Source of the DNA: Branchiostoma floridae
Taxonomy: Eukaryota > Chordata > Leptocardii > Amphioxiformes > Branchiostomatidae
Direction: 5' to 3'
DNA: 64,000 nucleotides
NCBI RefSeq assembly: GCF_000003815.2
Contig: NC_049995.1
Location: 16,954,294 to 17,018,293 of the forward strand
Shown one piece after another: positions 55,653-64,000 of the stretch. Both the position numbers and the translations under genes were made by a program. The notes below the pieces were generated by a model. It was not told the origin of the DNA. It ran no database searches and saw nothing but the letters and a program-made list of their open reading frames with translations. Numbering within the stretch: the stretch's first letter is position 1; every line of letters starts with the position of its first letter.

Positions 55653-56461
55653 GGCCATATTGAGTTGATTATATGGATGGCATCTAAGCGTGCATCAGTT
55701 TTCGGCCATTTCCATATCAATATTTCAATCTTTTTGAGTCATTAAAATCAACATTACAGAGTCACCCCTAGCAGTAGTACCTCTGAATACTGTTGATCTT
55801 ACAGTATGGAGTAAATCATTACAACAACTAGACACAGCAGGCATGACATAAACAGTACATAGACAAAAACACGCATCAGTCAATGATTTGTTAATAAACT
55901 AATGGTATAGCGTAGGAAGGAGATTTGCAGTCTGGAGGTCCTTGCTTTTGGGACAGAGACGCTACTTGAACTTCGCAGTGACCTCCAAATGCAGTATACA
56001 TCTGCTATACAGTAGAAGCTAGTAGGAACTGCAAACTTCTGTTAATTGCACGGAATTCCAAAGTCCTTAACCGTAGCGGTCCTGCTGGATAACGCATTAT
56101 TATTGCACCATCTGGATAAATGCACGAAATACGCTGGCAAATGGGGTGTGCAATGTAGCGGCTTCTACTGTAGAAAGTTATAGCAGCTTCAAAATAGAGC
56201 AAATATTTGCCGTGGATTTCAAAAACAAATATCGGAAAACGAATATTCCAAGGTCAAATAAGATGTGAAAGACCATACGAGAGGAACGTATTGTTGGTAT
56301 ACTATATTCTGTTTGTTCAGTCATTTGTCCAATTTTCTTGACCACTAAGATTTCATGATGAAGGCTATTACCTTTTGGTCAAACATGTTTACGCTCTTAC
56401 GCTCGCATCAGTTGTTCAGGTTCCCAGAGGATGTCATCCACATAATGAAATCAACATGGCC
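55653..56461. mobile_element. Harbinger-like MITE 5
   Basis: Ends GGCCATATTGAGTTGATTAT, ATGGATGGCATC and the related complement at 56429-56461. The right-hand subterminal sequence 'ctcgcatcagtt...ttcccagaggatgtcatcc' matches MITE 3. Flanks are TTG and TCA, so no target duplication is preserved. Confidence 0.6.
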
Positions 56462-56689
56462 TCACCTCACGTGTACATGCAGGTGACATGTGAAGCTCGT
56501 TAGTGCTGTTCAGTGAGACATTCAATAATGCCGAATGGACATGTGCGTCATACGCATCACTAACGCCTGCAGCAGAGGGCCTTTATCATAACAAGGCCTT
56601 TGTTGTCCAAAACACATATCAAAATGGTTCGTTCTGAAAGCCTCTGGTACCAGATCACACAGTCAAATTTTTTATCTACTCGTATCAAT

Positions 56690-56930
56690 GCTTTGATGCG
56701 TTTGATGATGAAGTCAATACACACATTGTAAGTCAACTATGAGTCAATCAGCGTTTGTTTGTTAAATGATGTCTTACTATATCATCTTAGAACGGTTCAA
56801 TGTTTGAGATGCTCAATGTTTCTATCAAATCGTATAAATGATTTAAAGATGAAGTCTATACCTACGCTGAATAAACATGTGTTGATGAACGCCTGTTTAT
56901 TGAGTATTGTTTTACCCCGTGAAAAAAGTT
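56690..56930. repeat. two-copy repeat
   Basis: 'tatcaatgctttgatg'...'gatgaagtcaatac' and 'tataaatgatttaaagatga'...'agtctatacctac' are separated by about 155 bp. Confidence 0.4.
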
Positions 56931-57299
56931 AGCCACTGGGCTAAAAAAAATTCAAGCTGCTTAACATCGACTATCATAATGTCATTATATTGCCACCTAA
57001 AAAACGATAGTATAGAGGTCTTCCAAAGATTGTTTTAAACACCGAATGTTAGATATCTTAATTAAATGTAATACAATTCAGATATTTAGGTGTTGAAGAC
57101 AATTTTAAGAAGGCCTCTTTAACAACGTTTCTTGAGGTGGCGGTATAATGGTCCCTGGTGGAATTATGAGAATGTATTTTAACTCATTTGCATCAACCTC
57201 TTCTTGCCTTTTTTCTAACCTTAGTTTCCATTGGACTATCTTCAGATCCTTTGCATACCAATTCATAGTACAAAATCGTTTCGTACCAGATCTTCTCAA

Positions 57300-57620
57300 T
57301 GTCAATGACAAATGGTAGAAGATGGCACCTGAAATGTTTGACCATTTCCAAAATCACTTCTTGTGTAACTGCCCAGGATGATACCAGACTGCCTAACCTT
57401 CATAAACGTGATAAGATATCGTTTTACAGTCGAGAATGCTTTCTTGACGCAGTAACGGGTACAATGGCTTATGTACCGATAACTAATGACTATAAATAAA
57501 TAAATAAATAAGAAAATAAATATATTCTTTCTCTTCGGTGTCACTGAGGAACACTAGTGGATGCTGGTTGAAACGTCTAACCGTTCCAAAAACCATATTT
57601 AGCTGCTTGAGTGACTGCTT
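57300..57620 (+). mobile_element. retroelement 3' segments with hammerhead-like motif, copy 2
   Basis: 57540-57580 reads GTCA-CTGAGGA, a weak hairpin, GAAACGTC, TAAC. It is followed by 'ccgttccaaaaaccat' and 'agctgcttgagtgactgct', as in the copies at 18950 and 59020. A more decayed copy without a recognisable core lies at 57300-57370. An (AAAT)n tract (57493-57520) precedes the main copy. Confidence 0.35.
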
Positions 57621-58059
57621 TTTGTCGTATATTCTTTCTAATATTGAATTTCCCAGTCTCGTATTCGTACAAAAAACAACCATATGTTGACATGGTTTCA
57701 CAAAAAAGATACAACTCAATATATTTCCATTTGCACGTGGCATTAGCTCTAGCGGTCATTTCAGGTGACCTATCCATTAAGGCGATGCTATGCTGAACAA
57801 TGCAGTTCTACATCCAGGTAATTAAGCGTTCATCCCTGTTCCACCGTACTTCCTATCAACCTTGGAGACGTTACCACAGAAGCGTGTTGTTTTCGTGCTT
57901 AAGAATGTGATGACGTCAGTGTTGCTATGGTTATTGGAGGGACCCTTTCTAGTAATGGTTTTGAAGCCTTTGCAGTCAATGTTCAACAACAGAGACATTG
58001 AATAGATGTGCCTCAAGCATATGGTCATTGATGCTGCAGTGGCGAAATATCATTTTTGA

Positions 58060-58370
58060 AACAATGCATTAAGCATAGTATAGCATATCTTAACTTCATG
58101 TGAATATGCCTATTGTGTGACACAACGTTTTCATCTTTTTTGTTCTTTATCATTTTGAAATTATGAATAAGGCATAGTAAAGCATATTATAACTTCATTT
58201 GTATATGTCTATCATGTGACGTACCTTTTTCACCCTTTTTGTTTTTAATCATTTTTGAAATTATGCATGAGGCATAGTGTAGAATAGTTTAACTCCATGT
58301 AAATATTTCTACCATGTGACACAACTTTTTTTCTCATTCTTTTTGTTGTTTATTACGACTGGCAAACAAG
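58060..58370. repeat. three ~100 bp tandem units
   Basis: 'aggcatagtaaagcatatta' variants at about 58072, 58171 and 58271, each followed by 'taacttcatgtgaatat', 'tatcatgtgacacaac' and a T-rich stretch. Confidence 0.65.
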
Positions 58371-58989
58371 GGCCTATTGATAGAACCGTGAAAGTTCGAA
58401 ATGACCCGGCACTTTTTTAACAGAACCAGTAGCTTAAGCCCGCTTAAAGATCCTTCAATAATTTTCTTTCGTAAATAGAAGACTTCATCTGTATTAAACA
58501 TTATCTGCTGCGTCGTTTCTCGTCTGCTTGATAACTACTAGGGCTTATACACCCGATATTATCATAATAATAATTGTTATTATTATCAGTTATCGTATGA
58601 AACTGTCAGTAGATTAGGGCAATCTTAAGATAATCATTCACGTTATGTGTTCAGGGACAAAGGTTAGTGTTTGATGGCATTTCCAATGTCCACGTAGCTA
58701 TGGAGGCCACAGTCTAACGCCCGTTAAAAGATGTCCCTGCTTCTGTAACAGATACGTCGATCCCCCCACAACAAAACTTTTAGCTGCTGCAATTAAAACA
58801 ACAGGAGCTAATTGACTCATTTGCATTAACTGTGTCTAAGCCTTGCTATCCTTTGAAATCCAAATTGTCTTCAGCTTGAGTTTGCCTTACCTTTGTTTTC
58901 TTTGGAATCCAAATTGTCTTCAGTCTGAATTGTCTCACAACGTTTCCTATTGGACATCTGAAATTGTCTTTATTCATAGTTAGAGTATA

Positions 58990-59120
58990 AAAGACCTGTT
59001 TCTTCCAGATCACTTCAGTGTCACTGACGAAGGATAGTGGATTCTATTCGAAATGTCTGACCGTTTCCAAAACCATATCCAGTTGCTTGAGTAACTACTT
59101 TTTGGCCTATCTGTAACATG
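58990..59120 (+). ncRNA. hammerhead-ribozyme-like motif, copy 3
   Basis: GTCA (59020-59023), CTGACGA (59024-59030), an unpaired A, GGATAG/CTATTC hairpin (59032-59037 with 59044-59049, one G-U pair), GAAA (59050-59053), TGTC, TGAC (59058-59061). It matches the CUGANGA-stem II-GAAA-stem III-stem I order, except for the extra A and a nearly absent helix III. It lies in a dispersed element continuing 'cagttgcttgagtaacta'. This is the best of the three copies. Confidence 0.4.
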
Positions 59121-59451
59121 TTTAGGGGTGGTGCCCATCTCCATTTCTGTAGCTTGGGTCACACATCTGTGCAAGCCACTACAGCAGGGGGCTAGTCCAC
59201 TGGTAGTGATGTGTGTTTAACTCCAATACTCTTCCTCATTGGTATTGAGTGCTAAGCAGAGAAAGCAGCATGTACCATTTTTATAGTCTTTGGTATGACC
59301 CAGTTAACCATCATACTCACGACCTACCAAATGCAAGGTAAACACTCTACCCACTAGACAACTGTACTGGAGTCACTCAGTAGAATTGTGTTCCAGATGG
59401 GTTGGTATTACTCGGGCAAACATCAAACTCACGACCTACCGATTGAAAAAA

Positions 59452-59815
59452 AATCGGTGGACCGGATGTTGGACCTATATGAAAATAAACAGATTATATG
59501 ATCAGCATCACACGTTTGGGGGCTTACCGGTTGAAGGATATAACAAGAGCAAAGTAGAGTCGATTTTATAGTCATTTCTACCCAGTTTTACAGTCAATAA
59601 TACAGAGGAAGTTAGTCTTGCAGGATTTTAGAACGCCAGTGGGAGTCAAATACTCCACAAAACATACTTCTTTTAAGCGAAATGAACCATTGTTTTGAGT
59701 ATCGTCCATTCACATGTTTTCACATACTGAATTAGTTTCAGGTCCGGACCTGGACCTGATCCTCTGGACCTGAACCGGACCTGGACCTGGATTTTCTGTA
59801 CAGGTACCCATCCTT
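59452..59815. mobile_element. decayed relative of the hAT-like element of gene B
   Basis: 'ggtggaccggatgttggacc', 'gatcagcatcacacgttt', 'aacaagagcaaagtagagt' and 'ggacctgatcctctggacct' follow 33031-33461 in order. The left end is missing. Confidence 0.7.
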
Positions 59816-59819
59816 AACT

Positions 59820-60360
59820 GCGAACACTCTACCCACTAGGTCATTACACAAGCACCATAACCCACCCGTCTCTATATTCAAAACCTAACGTTACTTGGAG
59901 CGCTTCTTAGGATCAATGCGCTAGTAAAGGAGGGGTTATGTCTGGGTCGATATTTTTCTCCTGAGACGGTTCACAGTCCAGTTTCAGGTCCGCACCTGGA
60001 CCTGATCTACTGCACTTGGACCTGAATTTTACTCTACCGACTCGGCCATTTCACCACCGCATAACCCACCCGTCTCTATATTCAAAACCTAACGTTACTT
60101 GGAGCGCTTCTTAGGATCAATGCGCTAGTAAAGGAGGGGTTATGTCTGTTTGGACCTGGACCAGATCCACTGCACCTGGACCTGATCCACTGCACATGGA
60201 CCTGACCTGGACCTGAATTTTACTCTACCCACTCGGCCATTGCACCACCGCCTAACACCCGTCAGTCTCTACATTCCCAAGCTAACGTTACGCAGAACAC
60301 TTCTTAGGATTAATGCGCTAGTAAAGGAGAGGTTACGCTTGGGTCGATATCATCATCCTG
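59820..60360 (+). repeat. three tandem units with pseudo-hAT 'GGACCTG' linkers
   Basis: 'cacccgtctctatattcaaa', 'acctaacgttacttggagcg' and 'cttcttaggatcaatgcgct' occur near 59866, 60068 and 60254 (last one decayed). They are separated by stretches rich in 'ggacctgatccactgcacct' that resemble the inner part of the neighbouring hAT relic. Confidence 0.6.
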
Positions 60361-60495
60361 AGACGATCCATACTAAAGATTGCTTTTTCTCCAATCGGAT
60401 TAGAAGAGGGCACCTGGGTTAACAGTAAATGGAAGTGATCGCCGGTGTGCAGGTAATGCGCAAGTTGGGAAGTCTATTGCCGCAACACGAACTAA

Positions 60496-61144
60496 GGCCA
60501 CATTGACTTAATCTCCTGGATGACATCCATGGAAGTTTCAAAGAACGCTTGCAGATGTGCAAAAGTTAGGTGTGATGGTTCGTTCTGTGTAATATAACCA
60601 GCTGCTGCCGCGCCGCGTGCATGCCTGCAAAACTGGTGTGTTACGCCGAAGGTTATGTAGATACAGCTATATACTCTATTAGATACAGATACAGATACAG
60701 ACACGCGCGCATATATTTTCACCTGTTCTAAAAAATTAAAAAAAAAAGTTGCAATATATCACCCCATATCAATCAGAATTTTTATACTTACCAAAGGACC
60801 TGCTCTCCAGGGGAGGGGAGGGGGGGGAGGGGCACATGGTCAGGGCATGGACCACAGCGCCGCTGTTGATGTTGTTTCCTCTCTTAACTAGAATAGCAAT
60901 ACAAACACGATTGAAATGGCGACGATTGTCTCTTACAGTCATACTGGATCCGGAGGTGAACATAAGACAAACCAAACCTGGGAAAGAATGGACTGGGTGT
61001 TCAATCTTGTTGTTTAGCAGCATTTTTCATTTTATCTTGTTCTTATTCTATCTTGTTGCTGGATTTTTCTTTTTTGTTTCGCCTGCGTGCATTAGTTTTG
61101 AGGTCTCCTGAGGATGGCATCCATCACATGAAGACGCTATGGCC
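60496..61144. mobile_element. Harbinger-like MITE 6
   Basis: Ends GGCCACATTGACTTAATCTC, CTGGATGACATCC and a diverged complement ending TATGGCC. TAA on both sides (60493-60495 and 61145-61147). The subterminal 'gcctgcgtgcattagttttg' is related to MITEs 3 and 5. Confidence 0.65.
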
Positions 61145-61399
61145 TAATCACACTCTGTGCTGTATTCAACTGTAATGCGTTCAGGGTATGCAGAGATGTT
61201 GAAGAGAATGCGATGTGCTACATGTTGATTTCTATGGTCCGTCCGTAGGGAAAGTAGGAGGGTAATAGGGGTGATTTTCTAGGGAATTGCTCCTAGTTGA
61301 AACCTAAATCAGTTCTTCTTCTTCCGGTAATGCCAGCGATCTTCATGTTGATCATTCTGGCACGTACACATTCAAGGTTCGCCAATGGTAAGTATGATC

Positions 61400-61590
61400 C
61401 ACTCCCATTAAAAAGGACCCCTGCTAGTGCGGAGGGTTCTTTAACGTGCTCAATGCGTGGCTTTTCCCGAATAAGAGAACTTCATTTAATGCCTTATATG
61501 AGGGACGACCCTAACCAAAGCTAGGTACTCATTTTTTTACCTGAGTGAAGTAAGGAAAATCGGGCAAAGTGCCTTTCCCAATATGTTTTC
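61400..61590 (-). repeat. SINE-body fragment
   Basis: 'ggttctttaacgtgc', 'acttcatttaatgcctta' and 'gtgcctttcccaa' align with 54450-54600 of the long SINE. Confidence 0.5.
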
Positions 61591-61965
61591 AGTGTATGTT
61601 TGAGGACGTAGTAAAGATCTCACACCTGTTTCCCCCACCCTTCACGGGTATGCGTGAAAAAAATTGATAAACAGATAAACTACATCGACTTCGACTGGTA
61701 ATGCACTTGACTATTGACACATCAATGTGCAGCAGTATATCTGAAATATTTACAATGCAAAATTCGTCTCTTCGTACTCTAGGTGAACTTTCACAGTTCC
61801 CTTGGGTCCACTTTTCTGCACCTGTTCTTCTTCTCATTTAAACGATGGGTATCTACAATGTATTGAAGTATCACGTGCATCATGTGAAAATGAATAGATG
61901 AAAGTGAGCTCGATCGAGTTTATCTAACTGAAGAGCTACTCTTTCACTGGTCGTGACAGATATGG

Positions 61966-62046
61966 CATCACAGACGCTCTGCGACACAGCCGGAATCGAA
62001 CTCGCAACTTCTAGGTCAAGCCGCCAAGCAATGAAGTAGACTACGC
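61966..62046 (-). repeat. tRNA-like SINE head
   Basis: On the minus strand GAGTTCGATTCCGG is a B box, and an A-box-like stretch precedes it near 62030. No genuine tRNA fold is evident. Confidence 0.4.
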
Positions 62047-62049
62047 ACG

Positions 62050-62524
62050 CTGTAGCTACTGACGTGTATCAAGTGTACCATGTCTAACATGTATATTAAT
62101 GTAATCATCTTCTACAAATTGAAGTAGGTTGTTTAACATAGTTTGAAACCTAGTTTGCTACGATCGTCGTAACGAGCTAGGGAATACGCACGCTACTCAC
62201 GTGTATCACTACTAACATGCATATCAATCTATGTGCGAAATTTGTTCGTCTATTAAGACTACATGTTATAGTACTTAGTCTTTATAATTAGTATCCCATC
62301 ATGGGATTTGCTGCATTTAGCCCACATGGGCAGGAACATGCAAATAAAGATCATCATTAAGCTAAAATGTTGAATGTTAACCTACTTTGCTACGAATCAT
62401 GTCACAGGAATTCTGTACGATACCTGTATCATCTCTAACCTGCATATTAAGCTATGTGCCAAATGTGTCTATTATTAAACTACCATGTTGAATTTTAACT
62501 TTTTTTGCTACGAATCTTATAACA

Positions 62525-62525
<1 letters not shown>
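62050..62525. repeat. decayed tandem repeat
   Basis: 'cacgtgtatcactactaaca', 'tgcatatcaatctatgtgcg' and 'aaatttgttcgtctattaag' recur near 62060, 62200 and 62425. Confidence 0.45.

Positions 62526-62526
<1 letters not shown>

Positions 62527-62582
<56 letters not shown>
62527..62582. repeat. (GA)n microsatellite
   Basis: About 27 GA dinucleotides with one interruption. Confidence 0.95.
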
Positions 62583-62583
<1 letters not shown>

Positions 62584-62599
62584 ATGAATACTATAAGAA

Positions 62600-63505
62600 G
62601 GAGTCAGTGTTCAGTAGTAATAGAGACCCTGCTAAACCAATAAATAAATACCTGAGACCCTGAGTTTGATTCCAGCTGTGTCGCTCATTTGACATTCATG
62701 CTTCTGAAAAGTGGACACTTCGCCGTGGCCCACTGTTCATTGTAAAGAGCTGGTGGAATTTTTCAGTGCTACAAGCCTGTGTACGTATTCTCTGTCGCAA
62801 ATGCAGTCACTGTGGAAAATTAGCTAGATCCTTTTGAGTTCAACTGGTTTGAGATCACTTACCGTAGTCAGATGTAATTCGAAGGAGCCAAGGGAGTCCT
62901 AAACATGGGTTGAATAGAATAACGTTAATGTTAGACGTTGACAAATATCATTCAAGAGATTCAAATGGGTAAAAACAGGAACATGAAGTTGAAATTATGC
63001 TTCAATTCGATGCACATAAATTTACATACATGACAATGGCCCTCTAATCATATTTTAGCCACGAACTTTCCATTTTATATGATTCGATCCTTGAATACTA
63101 AAAAACCTCAATTGTAAGTCATCAACCTGCTGCTACTAGATGAGAATATAACTTAATGATCATTAAAGAACACACAGATGAAGATAAATGTTAAAGGCCA
63201 TTGAAAAGGGCATACCGTGCCCTTGGTTGTAACATTTTGTATGTGTGTGTCTGTTGGATGTACTAATGAGTGGCCTGGGGCGTGCGTGGCAGGTTGTAGC
63301 CAGACAGCCGAATTTAAGGTTAGTCACCTTTCACATTTGGTTCAAACATGAGGCCGCGTAACATGACTTGCATTCGCCGTTGCTGGAACTTTTCTTCTTC
63401 TCTTGACGTTAGAGGAGTGATTCTGAAAGCCACCGAGGTCTTCCTACCTCTAGCATGTCCAAAAATGTATTTATTACAATAGGTGTGATGAGGACCCTCA
63501 TCTTC
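62600..63505. other. no gene recognised
   Basis: Includes a weak B-box-like 'gagtttgattcc' near 62662 suggestive of another SINE remnant; nothing else supportable. Confidence 0.35.
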
Positions 63506-63510
63506 AGTTC

Positions 63511-63837
63511 TCACTCACTCACTCACTCACTCACTCACTCACTCACTCACTCACTCACTCACTCACTCACTCACTCATCACTCACTCACTCTCCCACTCA
63601 ATCACTCACTAAATCACCCACTCACTCACTCACTAAATCACTCACGCACTCACTCACTCACTCACTCACTCACTCACTCACTCACTCACTCACTCACTCA
63701 CTCACTCACTCACTCACTCACCCACCCACCCACTCACTCACACACTCACTCACTCACTCACTCACTCACACACACACTCACTCACTCACTCACTCACTCA
63801 CTCACTCACCCACTCACTCACTCACTCACTCACTTAC
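63511..63837. repeat. long (CACT)n microsatellite
   Basis: About 325 bp of CACT repeat with scattered variants. The long open frames through it are artefacts. Confidence 0.95.
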
Positions 63838-64000
63838 ATATGTCTTGTTCAGGTCGTTGACCTTTCCTTTGCTTTGAACGGGAGAAAAAGAAGTTTAGTC
63901 ACCTTCCACTTGTGGCCGCGTAGCGTGACGTGAATTCATTCACCGTTGTTGTGCGAAGATTCAACAAAAACATACTTGCAACAAGTTTGTCGTAAGCTCC

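Noticed and set aside
63455-63877. 140-codon His-Ser-Leu-Thr frame
   Set aside because: Product of the (CACT)n microsatellite only.

Overview
This is a 64 kb stretch of animal genomic DNA: intron-bearing genes, very low gene density, and many short transposons, tRNA-derived SINEs and diverged tandem arrays. The gene architecture (type II membrane collagens ending in PAN/Apple or C-type lectin heads) and the repeat flavour fit a lancelet (Branchiostoma-like). That assignment is inference and no database search was possible. A 100-N assembly gap lies at 20626-20725.

Layout. From 1 to about 18.6 kb I see no supportable host gene. The interval holds several sequence-unrelated tandem arrays (roughly 115-190 bp units), Harbinger-like and TTAA-flanked MITEs, a LINE 3' fragment and tRNA-like SINEs. 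From 18.6 to 42.8 kb there is a head-to-tail array of three paralogous genes on the + strand, called A (19852-25261), B (28289-33506) and C (36267-41461). Each has six coding exons with intron phases 1,0,1,1,1: cytoplasmic domain, transmembrane segment, coiled-coil neck, Gly-X-Y collagen, head domain, and a three-residue terminal exon with the stop. Assembled from the splice sites they encode 605, 787 and 465 residues, each in frame from start to stop. A and B carry a six-cysteine Apple/PAN head; C carries a long-form C-type lectin domain (CTLD) in the same exon slot. From 42.8 to 64 kb the window is again gene-poor: further MITEs, a Tc1/mariner relic with long inverted repeats, a LINE fragment nested in a MITE, SINEs, 170-190 bp arrays and a long CACT microsatellite.

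How the genes may work together (inference). The three products look like trimeric scavenger-receptor or collectin-like surface receptors. Their proline-rich cytoplasmic tails repeat a Tyr-Glu-Glu-Ala-Glu module and contain a YxxI/YxxI-like site followed by an acidic cluster, suggesting signalling or endocytosis. The locus looks like a modular generator of receptor diversity: the head exon differs, collagen length varies by a 51/60 bp minisatellite, and gene B is a mosaic with C-like 5' sequence and A-like 3' sequence, as expected after unequal crossing-over. Other points of interest are a conserved GC-AG intron, a regular interruption of the collagen repeat, a shared CArG/TATA promoter core that is duplicated in A, and a hAT insertion whose exact empty site is preserved in the neighbouring paralog.
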